Positions 1 through 13,452 of a stretch of 64,000 nucleotides of DNA are shown here, piece by piece (positions within the stretch are counted from its first letter, which is position 1; each line of letters starts with the position of its first letter). Position numbers and translations under genes: made by a program. Under the pieces are notes generated by a model. The model saw nothing but the letters and a program-made list of their open reading frames with translations. It was not told where the DNA came from and ran no database searches. The DNA is from Daphnia carinata (taxonomy: Eukaryota; Arthropoda; Branchiopoda; Diplostraca; Daphniidae), in NCBI RefSeq assembly GCF_022539665.2, contig NC_081340.1, forward strand, positions 1,736,001-1,800,000. The letters are read 5' to 3'.

Positions 1-1016
1 CAGAATTTCACCGTTATCGCACTTCCTTCTGGCAGTTTTCCCCTGCGTGATTGACAGCAGCGCGAAATGTGAACGCAATTTATCTTTGTTTTCGATTTTG
101 TACAGATGTTTCCAGGTTTTTTTTTAGCTAAGCGGACTTGTATGTATTAAAGAAATTGAGGGTGGGGAATTAAAAGAAGATAACACGAAATAACGAATTT
201 GTTTATCCTTACGAGTTAGAATAGCGCAACGGAAGAAGAAAGCAGATAAAACGAAGTGACGTGAAACGGAATTCATTTATTAGGAAGATTTAAAACCAAA
301 AATAATGGGTAGCTTCAATGGTCCACCGGTTCAACTCCGCAATCGGTTCCAGTAGTACCGAGTATTTGTACAAGTCTAATTTTTGTAACGGGCAAAGATT
401 CACATTCCCGATATGTTGTTGAGGAAAATGTTGATTGACACAAGAAAAACCCAGAGATGATAATTGTTTGATCGGTAAACGATGCCAATACGTCTGGCTC
501 TATCTCAAATTCCTATAGGATGTCTGGCTGTGATTTCATGGTCACTGTGTTCGCTATTCGCACAGCTGTAAGTGTTCAATCTGTGAGATTTTCCATTTCA
601 CTGTTGTAGAAAAACTCTGAACAAATTTTGGAAAAACGTCAAAATTCATTTTAATAATAAATAAATCTTTGGTGGCAGCCTTCAAAAGTAATACCATAGG
701 AAAAACTAAATTAAAATGCGTTTAGAAAGACTTTGGAATCAAAGTGTAATATCGGCATCAGAGCAACATGAGATAAAATAACTAGGCACGCCAAGGCCAA
801 CATTCATTTATCGTCAACCTGTGATTTATTTCTCGGTCAGTCGAGATTTATAATTAACTTTTACTCTATTTACAGAATTATTCTTTGCCAACACCTATGA
901 CGATTTCCGCCGTTATTAGGCAATGATAAAAAATGCGTGACGACCAGTGAAAAGGTCACGTGCTCGAGAAACGGTGAGATATGGCAGACAGAACATGAAT
1001 GTCGTTCTACATGCTG

Positions 1017-1025
1017 TATATAAAG
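1017..1025 (+). promoter_or_regulatory. TATA box of the first OST-alpha-like gene
   Basis: TATATAAAG lies about 30 bases upstream of an arthropod initiator-like TCAGT near 1049. A GTACGT donor near 1110 then suggests a short non-coding first exon spliced to the coding exon that starts near 1195. Seen in sequence; promoter function is inferred. Confidence 0.5.
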
Positions 1026-1194
1026 CCCCACTGGAAAGAAAATGCCCAATCAGTCATCGGTGCAGTTGCGTATCTCACTTCAGTCGATAAACTCACGCGA
1101 AACCTTTATGTACGTTTTTCACTTCAATTGTCCTGCCTTTTGGATATAGACATTGTGCACTTGATTCCTGAACTTTTACTTACCGAAAAAAAAA

Positions 1195-2744
1195 ATGCAA
1201 ACAACCAAAATGGAATACTCCTACAATTGTAGCTATTTTCAGTACAATAACGTGACACCCCCAAATATAGGCCAACAAATGAAAGGTGAGAATGTTCCGT
1301 CTTGAATTTATCGGTTGACGTAACTGTTGCTCGATAATCTAATCTTTGATTTTCCTGTTGTGAACAGCATTGGGCAAGTTCGCCATGGGCGTGGGAATTG
1401 CCGGCGGAATTAGTACCGCGCTGTTGATTGTCCTTTTCATCATCAATGTTTTTACTAATATCAAGAGGAGTCCAGCACGCAGAAGAAGATTGCTCTGCTG
1501 GATCACTTCTATGCCCATGGTGGTCTCAATATTGTCGCTCTTTATCTTTCTGATTCCCAGGGCCAGTGATATTTGCGACACCGTCAAACAAGTGTAATTT
1601 ATTAAGCGACTCTTTCTCAATATTAAACAAAATTTCTAATGACGACATTTTGACGCAGGTATTTACCTTTCGTCTTGATGCATTTCGTCGATTTGGCTTT
1701 GTTGATTCAAGGAGGCGAAGAGGGTGTCCTTAACGAGGTGGTCGAGGTTCAGGCCCCCTTTTCCTTGTGTCAACCGCCTTGTTGTTTCTTTGGAATTTGC
1801 GTCCATGATCTCACTTTCACCAAGTAAGTATTTTTTAAAAAGGGATTTTCCATCCTTTGTTGAAGCACAATTACCTTTCCGTTTTACAGGATAAGACTTC
1901 GCATTGTTAAAGGATTGGTCTACCAAGCGCCAGTCTTGCAATTTGTTTTAATTATAATAATGAACGTGCTGGATCACGCGGATTTTCTCGAACAAAAAGT
2001 ATTGTTTTTTTTCTTTAAATTTCTATATCTTTTTTTGTTTCCTATTTTATTGATTTCCTTGGAATTAACACGCCTCTATCTATTATAGACGGCCGACAAA
2101 TTATTCCAATTCTTTGCTGCTTTGAACATTTTGGCATTTATGTTTGGAATTTGGGGTTTCAACATTCTGAACGCCGCTCTGAGCCCGATGCTGAAGACCA
2201 AATGGAAGAGATATATAGTTAGTTACATAGTTTAATTGCATGTAAAATTTTTGCCAAATCATTAGCTTTAATTTTGGGGGTTTTTTTTTTTTTGTCATAC
2301 AGTTGCGAACTAAAGTGCTGAGCGCTTTTGTCGTCATCCTGAAGATGCAAAACTTTATCCTGGGTATTCTCTATTTCTCCAAAGTCATTCCATGCATCGT
2401 TCCTTACATCTCACCGGCTATTATGAGAAAAAGTAGGTTGCATTTGCAAAAAAAAAACTAAAAGAGCCTAAGTGACTAATACTTAAAATTTAACTCTAGC
2501 TATTGACGCTGCCTTGTCCCTTTTGGAATCACTTCTTTTCGGTATCTTCTTTTACCTGGTATACCAAGTGAGTGACATCACCGAGATGAAACGCTCTTCG
2601 AAAGGGGACATGCTAGACACGCCGTCCTTTGAGCGTCACCTTCTTGCTCCTCCACCCCCTGTGATAATGAAGCAGCCCATACACGATTTTAGGAATATGC
2701 CTCCTGTCAATGTAATCGACGGAATTTCCTACAGTGTGTGTTGA
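1195..2744 (+). CDS. Organic solute transporter subunit alpha-like (OST-alpha / SLC51A family), copy 1
   Basis: Multi-pass membrane protein of about 360 residues, near the family's usual 340. Coding exons are 1195-1285, 1368-1593, 1659-1823, 1890-1998, 2089-2217, 2303-2432 and 2500-2744; phase is kept across every junction. Two in-frame ATGs exist, 1195 and 1210. A short outer tail is followed by about seven hydrophobic segments. Family marks are the conserved block ending in RASDICDTVKQ, the MHFVDLALL segment and a Cys/Pro cluster (CQPPCCFFGIC) in the third coding exon, matching the Cys-rich loop of OST-alpha. In vertebrates OST-alpha pairs with OST-beta to export bile acids and steroids across the basolateral membrane; the arthropod substrate is unknown. 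A tandem paralogue follows at 3689. The C-terminal tail is polar and contains a PPPP run. Confidence 0.85.
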
Positions 2745-3030
2745 GCTTGGCAACAAATGACTGCAAACAACAGTGCCTTATTTAGGTTTTAATGTATGAA
2801 AAATTATTTTCGGCTACCGTAAGTAAATCTTAAAATGTACTTGTAACGCATAATGAAAATATTTAGCCTACGTTATATTGACTAGTGCCGGTTGAAGCTG
2901 GTAGTTTGTTGTCACAGTAATTTTGCTGAAATGCGTAAAACGACAAAATGATAAGATGAAATACGGAAATTGTAATCTTTGACTGAAGGTAACGTTAAAA
3001 ATTAGGTAAAAATGTGAAAAAAGATGAAAC

Positions 3031-3111
3031 GCAGATGGTAGGGTTCGAACCTACGCCCTCAGAGAGGAATAGATTTCAAGTCTATCGCCTTAACCACTCG
3101 GCCACATCTGC
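3031..3111 (-). tRNA. tRNA-Ser(UGA)
   Basis: On the minus strand, acceptor GCAGATG pairs with CATCTGC. The D arm contains GGCCGAGTGGTTAAGGC (A box), the anticodon loop is CTTGAAA with anticodon TGA, a long variable arm typical of serine tRNA is present, and the T arm reads GGTTCGAACC. No intron. It lies between the two OST-alpha paralogues, in opposite orientation. Confidence 0.95.
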
Positions 3112-3688
3112 TAGTATTATAACAGTCATAGAGCAAGAGGTAAAGACTGGAGTTCGTAGATGGCATGGAGTTTCTTGCGTAAACCGGATAGCTACCAAGC
3201 AGTTTAAATAAATCGAAATAGGCATGACTAGTATTTATTTTGGCTTTTGGAACAAGGGAAAGCGAATGCCCGCCACGTCCCCTTGTGGAGTGGCACTCTC
3301 ACGGCCGCGGTCTCTTTCAAAAGCATGTAACGTAAACAACTTTCTTCAAATACAAAAATTAAAAACTGTGATGACGTCGTGATTTGTAGACTTTTGTTTG
3401 TCCACATTTACGCGCACTTTCGAACGTTTGCATTTACTGGTAAGGGTTTAAATGATGGTCAGTCCACTCGTGACCGGGACTTAATATATATTTTGCTTTA
3501 TCCTGAAAAAGGAACGTCAAGGTAAATAACGCATACAGAGGGATACCACTTTCTATCTATCGATGCTCTTTATGGTTCAACTCCCAACCGAGTATTCATT
3601 CCTTGCTAGTTCGTTGATGCGGCAACGTCTTTCTATTTTTGTTCCACCCTACATTTGTGATATTTGGCTCAAATAACACGTTGACACC

Positions 3689-5219
3689 ATGGAGGATAAC
3701 TGCAGCATGTTGACTTTTAGTACTCGACCCCCTAGCGTCCAACAACATTTGGAGGGTATCAATTCTTTTTCTTTCTTTCAGATTTTTTTTTGAGATTTTC
3801 AGATTTGAACGATTGATTAAGATTGCTTTCCTGTGGATTCATTAATAGCGCTCGGTTTTTATGGTTGGATCGCCACAATCACGTTTGCAGTGGCCACATT
3901 GATACTTGTTGCTCTCTTCATTCTGAACGTTGCCAGCTTTGTACGACACAGTCCACCGCATCGCCGACTTCTTTTATGCTGGGTTACCTCCTTCCCGTTG
4001 GTATATGTTTTTGAAGTTCATTAACCGTCATATGTAAATAACTATGATTTCCGCTTTTTTCAGATTATTTCGTTCTTGGCACTGATGACGTTATTGATTC
4101 CACGAGCCGGAAATCTCTGCGATACCGTCAAACAAATGTACACTACATTGCGTAACGACGTGTTTTAAGAATTTTGTAAAACTGCTAATTTTGATCTCTC
4201 TTTGGTTATTATGACAGTTTTATGCCATTTATAATGATGCACTTCGTGGATTTAACGTTGAACTTTAAAGGTGGCCAATCAGCTGCGCTGGAAGACCTAT
4301 TGCAATCGAATACGCCCATGACATTCTGCCTTCCACCGTGCTGCTGTCTTGGACTCTGCATCCGTCAACTCGACTATACAAAGTATAATTGTACATAAAT
4401 CAGTGGGAATAATTAACTAACGAATAGCGGTTTTCAATAACAGGAAGAGGCTGCGTGTCTTCAAATCACTCGTCTATCAAATGCCCCTGGTTCAATTGAC
4501 CATTATTGTATTGATTGTCCTCTTAACTGAAGCTGAAGTGATTCGCCGAGACAAGGTATTTTCTTGAAAGATGTTTCAGTCTTAGCATGAGTACGATTAT
4601 GCAACTGAATTTTATACAGGGTCCCGACGGCGTTTTCATTTTTTTGAACGTTTTAAACATTGTTTGCTTTTGCTTGGCCATGTGGGCGTTTAACATCATT
4701 ACCCGCTCTTTTGCGCCTCAGCTGGTGGCAATCAACTTTCAGGTATAGTTAAATACTGTGAATTGTTACACACAGCTATTTGCCAATTCAAATCTTAAAT
4801 TTTTAGTATAAAGCCCAACTAGTTGGACTGGGAATAGCATTGATGAAACTACAAAATTTTATTTTGGTCATCTTGAGCGTCAGGTATCGATTTTGCCTGT
4901 TTGAAAATCATTGTGAAAACCAAACTGATAAGCCTTTTGCTTAAATTGAATTTAATGAAATAGTGGAGTCATTCCGTGTATCCCACCGTTCACATCAAGA
5001 ATAGTTCTTCAAAAAAGTTCGTGATTTTTACTTAAATCATAAATTTAGCACGAAATTTAATTACTACATTATCTTGTCACTTACTTGACAGCAATTGATG
5101 CATCATTGACGTTAACTGAAGCTTTCATTCTGGGCATCTTAACATTCGTCGATTACAGAAAACTTGACCACCAAGACGAGCTGCAGCCTTCTGGTCGCCG
5201 AACAAGTCAACAAAAATAG
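3689..5219 (+). CDS. Organic solute transporter subunit alpha-like (OST-alpha / SLC51A family), copy 2
   Basis: Paralogue of the preceding gene, about 316 residues. Exons: 3689-3755, 3849-4000, 4064-4137, 4218-4382, 4444-4555, 4620-4742, 4807-4883, 4964-5016 and 5092-5219, all phase consistent. The same landmarks occur in the same order: RAGNLCDTVKQ, MMHFVDL, Cys cluster PPCCCLGLC, then further membrane helices and a short polar tail. It has two more introns than copy 1, at least one of them splitting the segment that copy 1 keeps as a single exon (1368-1593). Sequence identity is clearly lower than the shared gene structure would suggest, so the duplication is not recent (inference). A 23-base perfect palindrome sits about 110 bases past the stop. 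Confidence 0.85.
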
Positions 5220-6914
5220 TGTTGCCATATCTTTTTTGGTTTTTTATAAATTGCTTTATTCCTTTTAATTTTATATAACCCAAAATCTCGATACCTATCC
5301 AGAAAAAGGTAACAGCTCGTTAAATTAAGTGTCTTAATTTAAGACACTTATAATTTTTAATTTAAGACTCTTAAATTATTAAAGATATTACTCAATTACG
5401 GTGAAGTGCATAAAAAGGTGACGCAAAGGACCTAAAAACAAATAAACGATCATGTCAAAACTAATTAAATCATGCAAGCCATGATCTATGAAAGGAAGAA
5501 TCTGTGTTTTGAGTTGCTGAACCCTATCTATGCAAACGTGAGCGCGATTCATCCCAAGTTTTGTCATCTTTGCCAATTAGCAGGCAAAGAATGTGGAAAA
5601 CCATTGGCTCTAACTCACTAATTATTTTGGTTCAAAAATGGTTTTCAACTATGCCTCCTGGGCAATTTATCAATAAATTTATTTCATGTCTATGTGACAC
5701 AATGGAAATGTCTAGGTCAATTGATCCTATACTTTAATGTTTTGGACAGCCACCTGTTCATAGTCATAGAGACTTGCCAGCTGTGTTTCGGGACCTCAGT
5801 ATAAATTTCCTTGCTCATTTTAAGTTTCAAACTGTCCACTCATTTTTCTTCACTATGATATTATTATTGTTTTTTGCTTTCTTTTAAGGACAAAGTATCT
5901 CTGCATTAAACCAATGACTAATCCAGAATGAGATTCAGAGCTAATTTTGCTTGAAGTATACCATGAAGCCTATCAGCATGAGAAATTCAAGAGGTAACAG
6001 AAAGCTTGTCCTTCCGTGTCCTTCTTATTACTAATGATTGTCTTCCATGCCATGAAGCCTGTCCATCTTGAATATCACTAATGATTGTCTTCCATGCCCC
6101 AATCAGTTTGGTGCTACGTTTTTTCTGTTCTAGTCCTAACCGAGTCAGTGGCAATGGTCCCAGTGCTAACAATTCATCATTTCCATAGATATGGTAAATA
6201 CCACCTTCAAAGTTGAACAAAAGTAAGGTTTATTAACCATTTTCTTTAGAACCTTTTAGAATTAAGTATCGTAATAGATAGTAATATAGCATATGTTGTA
6301 TTGCTCACATTTAGTAGTCAAATGTATTTGATTTGCCTAGACACCAATAATAATTACAGCAAGCTACACTAAAAAAATTCTTTTGTTTGCACTAATTCTG
6401 TTTCTGTTTTATCACAGAATTGCTCTTCCAGCAATGGGCTCTCGGTAGCACCTGAATAATCCGCACATCAGTTCGAAGACCACTAGCGCACATCGTATAA
6501 GTCCTCTCTCGAACTTGTAACTTTAGTTTCAAGGAAGAATCCAATGGACAATTATAAATTGAATAACAGGTGCCTATATAAACATCGTGATCGCCGATTA
6601 TTTTCTATATATTTATCTATTTTAGAAACTAACTGAATTGGGCTGATGTACAAAGCACTTATTAACAGAGCTACGACATGACGTTTGCCGAAAGAAATCT
6701 GCCTGCGAGTAACTGCGCTTTGTTGCAGTGTTGCCTTATTACGCACAGCAACCATATTATTTCGGCGAGATATTATTACTTCGTACGATTTTTTTACGAA
6801 AATGGCATCAAAGAATGGGATCGAGAACTTGGCGCTCAAGAAACTTGTTTCATTGGTTGCCTGAGGCATCATCTCCATTAAATTTTCTCTGCCTTCTTAT
6901 CGGCATTCTCATCG
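5220..6914. other. Intergenic stretch between OST-alpha copy 2 and XDH
   Basis: No convincing gene seen on either strand; open frames are short and low quality. Two small structures stand out. Positions 5327-5349 hold a perfect palindrome (AAGTGTCTTAA, one T, then its reverse complement). A 22-base direct duplication occurs at 6030-6051 and 6077-6098, 47 bases apart. Confidence 0.6.
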
Positions 6915-6922
6915 TATAAAAA
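6915..6922 (+). promoter_or_regulatory. TATA box upstream of XDH
   Basis: TATAAAAA is preceded by a G/C-rich-free flank and followed by a leader of about 150 bases before the ATG at 7074. Placement suits a TATA-driven start near 6945. Seen in sequence; function inferred. Confidence 0.45.
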
Positions 6923-7073
6923 CAGCCCGAAGGGACTACTCGTGGCTGTGCATTTATCGACGCAGAAGAGCAGGGCAGACGTGGAACAGCAGAAAGTATA
7001 TATTCATTTGGTCCTGCACTTGCTTGGTGATACGTCACAACAGTTGCGCTTCAGCCGTGAAACCGAGGCAACA

Positions 7074-10000
7074 ATGGATGAAGCAGTGTCGAGTTTAGTG
7101 TTTTACGTGAACGGTAGCAAGGTAAACAGAGGAATTTTGAATAGAATTCTGAAAGTGAAAATGTGTCCTAAAATAACGCCCACAACTTGTTATGTAAAAG
7201 GTGGTGGAGGACACGGCGCAACCGGAATGGACCCTCCTGTTCTACTTGCGCAACCAGTGTAACGTAGAACAACAACTATCCAATTTAATAAGAATTTAAC
7301 TATAACAAATTCACTTCGAACTGGATCTCATTTTAGTACGACTGACTGGAACGAAGCTTGGCTGCGGCGAAGGAGGATGTGGAGCCTGCACTGTCATGAT
7401 TTCTCGTTACGACCGAACAACCGCAACGATTGTGTAATAATAAAGAAGGAATCAAAGTATGTAAATATTTTTATGTTCTAAAATTCGATTTTTTTTTAAG
7501 GCATTACGCTGTCAATGCTTGCTTGACCCCGATATGCGCCGTGCATGGCTTGGCTGTCACCACAGTGGAGGGGATAGGCCAACCAGGCGACGTGGAAGGC
7601 CAGCGAAAACAACACAAAAGACGTCTCCATGCCGTACAAGAGCGTCTAGCCAAAGCTCATGGCTCTCAATGTGGATTTTGCACGCCAGGATTCGTTATGT
7701 CCATGTATACGTTGCTCAGGAGTAACAAGACAGAGTTGCCCTCTATGGCAGAAGTGGAAGAAGGCTTCCAAGGTAAAAATAAAACGAATAATAAATGGCG
7801 TGCCATCAGCAACTGCCATAAAATAAGAAGTCTGTTACATTTTTGGCCATGTGCAGAACGACTCGAGAATTGTTTATGCACAGCATAACAATATTTAAAG
7901 AAGCGATCTGATTATGCATGCATATTCATTTTTCAAAGGTAACCTCTGCCGCTGTACCGGGTACAGACCAATTTTAGAAGGATGCCGTACTTTAACAAGG
8001 GACGGTTGTTGCGGTGGTCAGGCAAACGGCAATGGCTGCCGCATGGACCCAATCAGCCAAAGTAATGGGGATGCCATCAATGGTCATACCAATGGAAACG
8101 GTGCAACGCTGCAAAGACCCGTTTGCACAACCTTGACTAATCCGTCTGATTTCGAAGAATCGTACTCGGAAAACCAAGAGCCCATCTTCCCGCCGGCTCT
8201 TCAGCTTTCCGACGAACTGGATAAGCAATATTTAGTCATCAAGGGAGAACGCGTCACGTGGTACCGACCAGTCAAACTGGAGCAACTGCTAAAACTGAAA
8301 TCGGACTTCCCTCACGCTAAAGTTGTGGTGGGCAACACCGAAGTGGCCTTGGAAATGAAATTCAAGCATTGCGATTATCCAGTTCTAATCAGCCCAGTCA
8401 TGATTACCGAAACGCTCGCTGTAGAACGGACTGAAGATGCCCTGCTATTCGGCGGGGCCGTCACTCTCTCGACGTTCAAAGAAATGCTGGAACGTGAAAT
8501 CAAAAAGGAGCCCCGAGAATCGACGCGATTCTTTTCAGCTTTAAATCAAATGCTGCATTGGTTTGCGGGCAAGCAAATTCGTAACGTAGCAGCCATTGCT
8601 GGAAACATCATGACGGGCAGCCCAATCTCCGATCTGAATCCTCTCTTCATGGCAGCCGGATGCATTCTGACGTTACAGAGTCAGACGAAAGGCATCCGCT
8701 ACGTTAAGATGGATCAACATTTCTTCACTGGTTATCGGCGTAATGTTGTCCAGCCGGATGAGATCCTCTTGAAAATTGCTGTTCCACGCACGAGGCCGGA
8801 CGAGTATGTTAATGGATACAAACAGTCACGTCGCAGAGAAGATGATATAGCCATCGTTAACGGGGCTTTCCGGGTTCTTTTCCATCCTCAGTCCAGCAAA
8901 ATTCTAGAGATTTCAATGGCTTTTGGTGGCATGGCACCCACTACTGTTATGGCTATTGGAACAATGGAGAAACTGAATGGCCGTTGCTGGGAAGAAGATT
9001 CTTTAGTGGAAGATGTTTGCCGCTTTTTACTGGAAGATTTGCCGCTGTCGCCGTCCGCACCGGGTGGAATGAGTTCGTATCGCCAATCGCTCTGCCTCAG
9101 TTTCTTCTTCAAATTTCATCTCTACGTTTTGAGAGATTTGATCGCACGGAACATCGTGACAAGCTCCATCGCGGAGGAATTATCTGGCGCTGAACTAGAC
9201 ATCGAACGCGGGCGATTCAAATCCGCCCAGTTGTTTGAATTGGTGCCCAAAGACCAGCCCAATTTAGATCCAGTAGGTCGACCATTGGCTCACGTAGCGG
9301 GCGAGAAACATGTAACGGGTGAAGCCCTCTATTGCGATGATTTACCACCAGTCGCAGGTGAGCTCCACATGGCCCTCGTCTTGAGCAATCAAGCCAATGC
9401 AGACATCGTTTCCATCGACCCGTCTGCTGCTTTAGCGCTAGAAGGCGTCCGTGGCTTCTTCTCCGCTAAGGATATTGACCCAGGCCGAAATATCTTCGGA
9501 CCCATTATTCATGACGAAGAAGTATTTGCGTCGGAAAGAGTCACGTGTTGCGGTCAGGTGATCGCTTGCGTAGTGGCTGACAATTTAGCGCTGGCCCAGA
9601 GGGCCAGCCGTCTTGTTAAAGTAACATACCGATCTTCATCCGGCCCAACCATCATCACCATTGAAGACGCTATTGACCACAATTCTTTCTACGAAGGTCA
9701 TACCCGCCAGATAATCAAAGGAAATGTGGATGCCGCCCTACCCAATGCCCAGCACGTCTTGGAAGGAACGTTCCAAATGGCCGGTCAGGAACATTTCTAC
9801 CTGGAAACGCATGCCGTTTTGGTGATACCCAAAGGTGAAGATGGAGAATTGGACGTCACGTGTTCGACGCAAAATCCGTCTGAAGTGCAACAAGTCGTGG
9901 CAGAAGTTTTAGGCTTACCGGCTAATCGCGTCGTCTGTCGAGTTAAGCGGATGGGCGGTGGCTTTGGTGGTAAAGAAACCCGTTCTGCTATGTTGGCCGC

Positions 10001-12020
10001 TCCGGCAGCCGTGGCCTCCTTCCGACTCCAAAGGCCTGTCCGATGCATGCTGGACCGTGATGAAGACATGATGAGTACTGGAACTCGCCATCCTTTCCTG
10101 GCGCATTACAAAGTCGGTTTTGATTCAACGGGGAAAATAACAGCCCTCGATGTCCAACTATTCTCCAACGGGGGTAACACGATGGACTTGTCTCGCAGTA
10201 TTGTGGAACGGGCCGTCTTCCACATTGACAATGCTTACCACTTTGATCATTTACGTTGTCATGGTCTTGTGTGCCGGACGAATCTACCCTCAAACACAGC
10301 CTTCCGCGGTTTTGGTGGACCTCAAGGCATGGCCGTTATCGAAAATGTAATGACCGACGTAGCCACGTACCTCAACATGGATCCTACGACTGTACGATCG
10401 CTCAACTTGTACAGAGAGGGCGACGAAACTCATTACAATCAACGGCTCGAGTACTGCACGCTGGATCGCTGTTGGAGCGAATGCCAGGCGCTAGCTCGCA
10501 TGGACGAACGTCGGAAAGAAATAGACGATTTCAATCGAGCTCATCGGTTCAAGAAGCGTGGGATGGCTATGATTCCCACCAAGTTCGGCATCGCTTTCAC
10601 AGCGCTCTTTTTGAATCAAGCCGGAGCTTTAGTGCACGTCTAAAAAGACGGATCAGTGTTGTTGACTCACGGTGGAACTGAAATGGGCCAAGGATTGCAC
10701 ACGAAAATGCTTCAAGTGGCCAGCCGAGTGCTCAAAATTCCTGTCGAATTGATATTCATTTCGGAGACGTCGACAGATAAAGTCCCGAACACGTCACCGA
10801 CCGCAGCTAGCGCCGGATCTGACCTCAACGGAATGGCCGTCCTCGTACGTCAATTCGCGTTACTTGATTTGTTTATTCTTGAATTTTAGGATTTCCCTTA
10901 CTTTTGGAAATGATAGAATGCTTGTCAAATTCTAATGGACCGCCTGGCGCCCATTCGCAAAGCTAATCCAGATGGAACTTGGGAGCAATGGGTCCAGCAA
11001 GCATATTTTCAGCGCATCAGCCTCTCAACAACAGGCTTTTACAAGTAAAAAACGTGTGGTATGTTAATGTTTCCATATTACTGGCTTTAATAGTTCTTTT
11101 ATGGATTTTGATAGAACTCCAGATATCGGTTATGACTTTGTAACCAACAAAGGAACTCCGTTCCGCTACTTTACCTTCGGTGCAGCTTGCTCCGTTGTCG
11201 AAGTGGATTGCCTGACGGGCAACCACAGAGTATTGAGGACGGACATTGTAATGGATCTTGGAGAAAGCTTGAACCCAGCCATTGATATAGGTAAACTAGA
11301 ACAAAAATTAGCGTAGGTGTTTTACTTACAGAAATATTGTTTATCTCTTATTGGGTAAATTCAATTTTGCCTCACGTTTACTGCGAATCGACTTTCATTT
11401 TACTACGTGTCTCACTTAACAGTCTATTTATTTCCAATAAAAATACATGTTACATTTCGTATGTATTTATTTGATATTAGGCCAAGTCGAAGGTGGATTC
11501 GTTCAAGGGCTAGGCTTGTTCACTCTAGAAGAACCACTGTTTTCGCCGAGTAACGGCCAGATCATTACTCGTGGACCATCCAATTACAAGATACCGTCAG
11601 CTGATGACATTCCGGAAGAGTTTAATGTTTCTCTTCTACGGGGATGTCCTAATCCTCACGCCGTTTACTCTTCCAAAGTATGAATTTGCCTTTGATGTAG
11701 CTATCATTGTTGTCATATTGATTTTTTCTTTTTTTTTTTCAGGCGGTTGGAGAGCCGCCCTTATTTCTAGCAGCCAGTGTCTTTTTTGCGATTAAAGACG
11801 CCATCCACTCGGCTAGGACCGAAGCTGGCATCATTGGCAATTTCACTATAAACTCGCCGGCTACGTCTGAACGCATCCGCATGGCCTGCGAAGACGATCT
11901 GATTCGAAAGGTGATTTTCTTTTGAAATGTTTTTGGATGACTATTTACCTGTTTGTTTTCTACTCAAAGGTTTCAAAGCCTGTGTCTGGTTCTTTTCAAC
12001 CGTGGGCGACGTCGGTTTAG
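7074..12020 (+). CDS. XDH: Xanthine dehydrogenase/oxidase, with one in-frame TAA
   Basis: Oxidises hypoxanthine to xanthine and urate. Ten exons: 7074-7121, 7201-7258, 7337-7433, 7501-7772, 7939-10844, 10917-11044, 11115-11290, 11481-11677, 11743-11910 and 11970-12020; 1,366 codons before the stop, the family length. The N-terminal 2Fe-2S domains show [11 protein letters not shown] and, further on, QCGFCTPGF and [10 protein letters not shown]. The FAD domain has [17 protein letters not shown]-like and RREDDIA. The molybdopterin domain has [10 protein letters not shown] and FRGFGGPQG, whose Glu and Arg mark XDH rather than aldehyde oxidase, plus the catalytic [10 protein letters not shown]. 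The tail GSFQPW is also typical. Oddity: codon 1060 (10641-10643) is TAA where the family has Tyr, inside ALVHV[11 protein letters not shown]; the frame stays open and conserved for another 307 codons. So this is a nonsense allele, a very young pseudogene, or a sequence error. Confidence 0.93.
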
Positions 12021-13219
12021 TTCATACCCGACCAACGCCACCATAATCGATCTAGTACCCGTCCGATTCAGGCGTCCTGCGTGTCTTACGCATTGGTTTA
12101 TTTGGTATAGAGTTTATATACGCACAACAGCTGTACAATTTTTTATAGGTCTATGCGTTGCTCAATAATAGTGCAGTTTGTACGCGAATGTGTCAAGTAG
12201 ACATTTGACCTGAAGGAACCATATGCTTAAGAGAAAACTAATCCTCTTCTTAATCCTTTTGAGCAGCATCGGAGTGATGCTTAGAAAACAAAGGTAATGT
12301 AATATAATGTGTGGCTAAGCCGATGCCTTCTAATTGCCACCAGCAATTAGTCTAAAGAAGTTTTATTCTATTTCAACAGCAGCGGTAATATTGTCCATTT
12401 AAATCTTTTTACGTCTGTTTCAGTAACTATTGCGATTACCCTTGAGCAAATCCCGTTGTGTTAATTGTTAAAGAAAACCGAAGACGCATGAAAGAATTAT
12501 TGCTCAATGGTTGAGCACTCGTTATTCGTGGATTAATTATATTGGTTAAAGTAGACTATCTTATTTAGGATGTTTCCATTTGCTTTAACGAAACGACTAA
12601 ACAGCAGTCAAAGTAACGAGTTCAAGAAAAACAAATGGAATTTTTTGAATTTTATTTAGCTGACGAATCGGTTATTAAACTGACAGGACAGGGCCCTAGC
12701 ACAGCAGTAATCAAAAGAAATAATTTGGACAAAAAAGAATTGCCAGACAAATCGAATTATAATCAAACTTGTTTCTTTGCAGTTCATCTACAGTATTTAT
12801 CGATTCATTTATGAACAAAATCTCCGTTAGGGCAGCTGAAAGTCTGGCGACTAAGTAAATACGATCCATTTCCACGGTTGAAGAATTACTTTGAATGATT
12901 AAAAGAATTTTATGTTTTACTTGAATGTTTCAATACTCCAGCATTTCTCGAAGTACTTTTGGTGGACGGCATTTGCGCTCATAACGCCGAGGCTTGTATT
13001 GGTGTAATTTCCCAGTTTTAAAAAACAATACGGTATCAACGGATTTAGTTCACTGCGCATTCCGTTCAGTTTATTTTTCAGAATCAATCTCAGTTAGTTT
13101 AAATCAACGAAATGTTTGCGAATTAAGCAGTTGACACAAAAGACCCTTAGCACGGAGCTGCTTGAGCTCCGCACGTTAAGCTCCAAAGATGGCGTTGCGG
13201 CTGTTCAATGCCGAACCGC
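12021..13219. other. Intergenic stretch before the repeat cluster
   Basis: No gene recognised. The only structure noticed is a small hairpin at 12330-12350 (CTAATTGC, 5-base loop, GCAATTAG). Confidence 0.5.
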
Positions 13220-13452
13220 CAGTATATATGGCAATCCGTTTTATATGGCAATCCGTTTTACATGAAAAAAAAAAAAAAAAATGGCGGAAAAAAAAAAAAT
13301 CACACTTTTTTCTCTTTTTTCCACCCGTAGCCATCTATCAGTCGGTTTCGTTATTACAAGTATGTATGCAATTTCAGTTAATTGTATGCCATTTGCATTT
13401 AATTGAGCAGCGTGGATGGAGAAAACTGCGTGGCTGGAGAAACAATTGAAAA

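Noticed and set aside
10256-10681. Open frames overlapping XDH in other phases and on the minus strand
   Set aside because: They overlap conserved XDH coding sequence and have no independent support.
12240-12360. Possible microRNA hairpin around CTAATTGC/GCAATTAG
   Set aside because: The stem is only eight pairs and the flanks do not extend it to precursor length.
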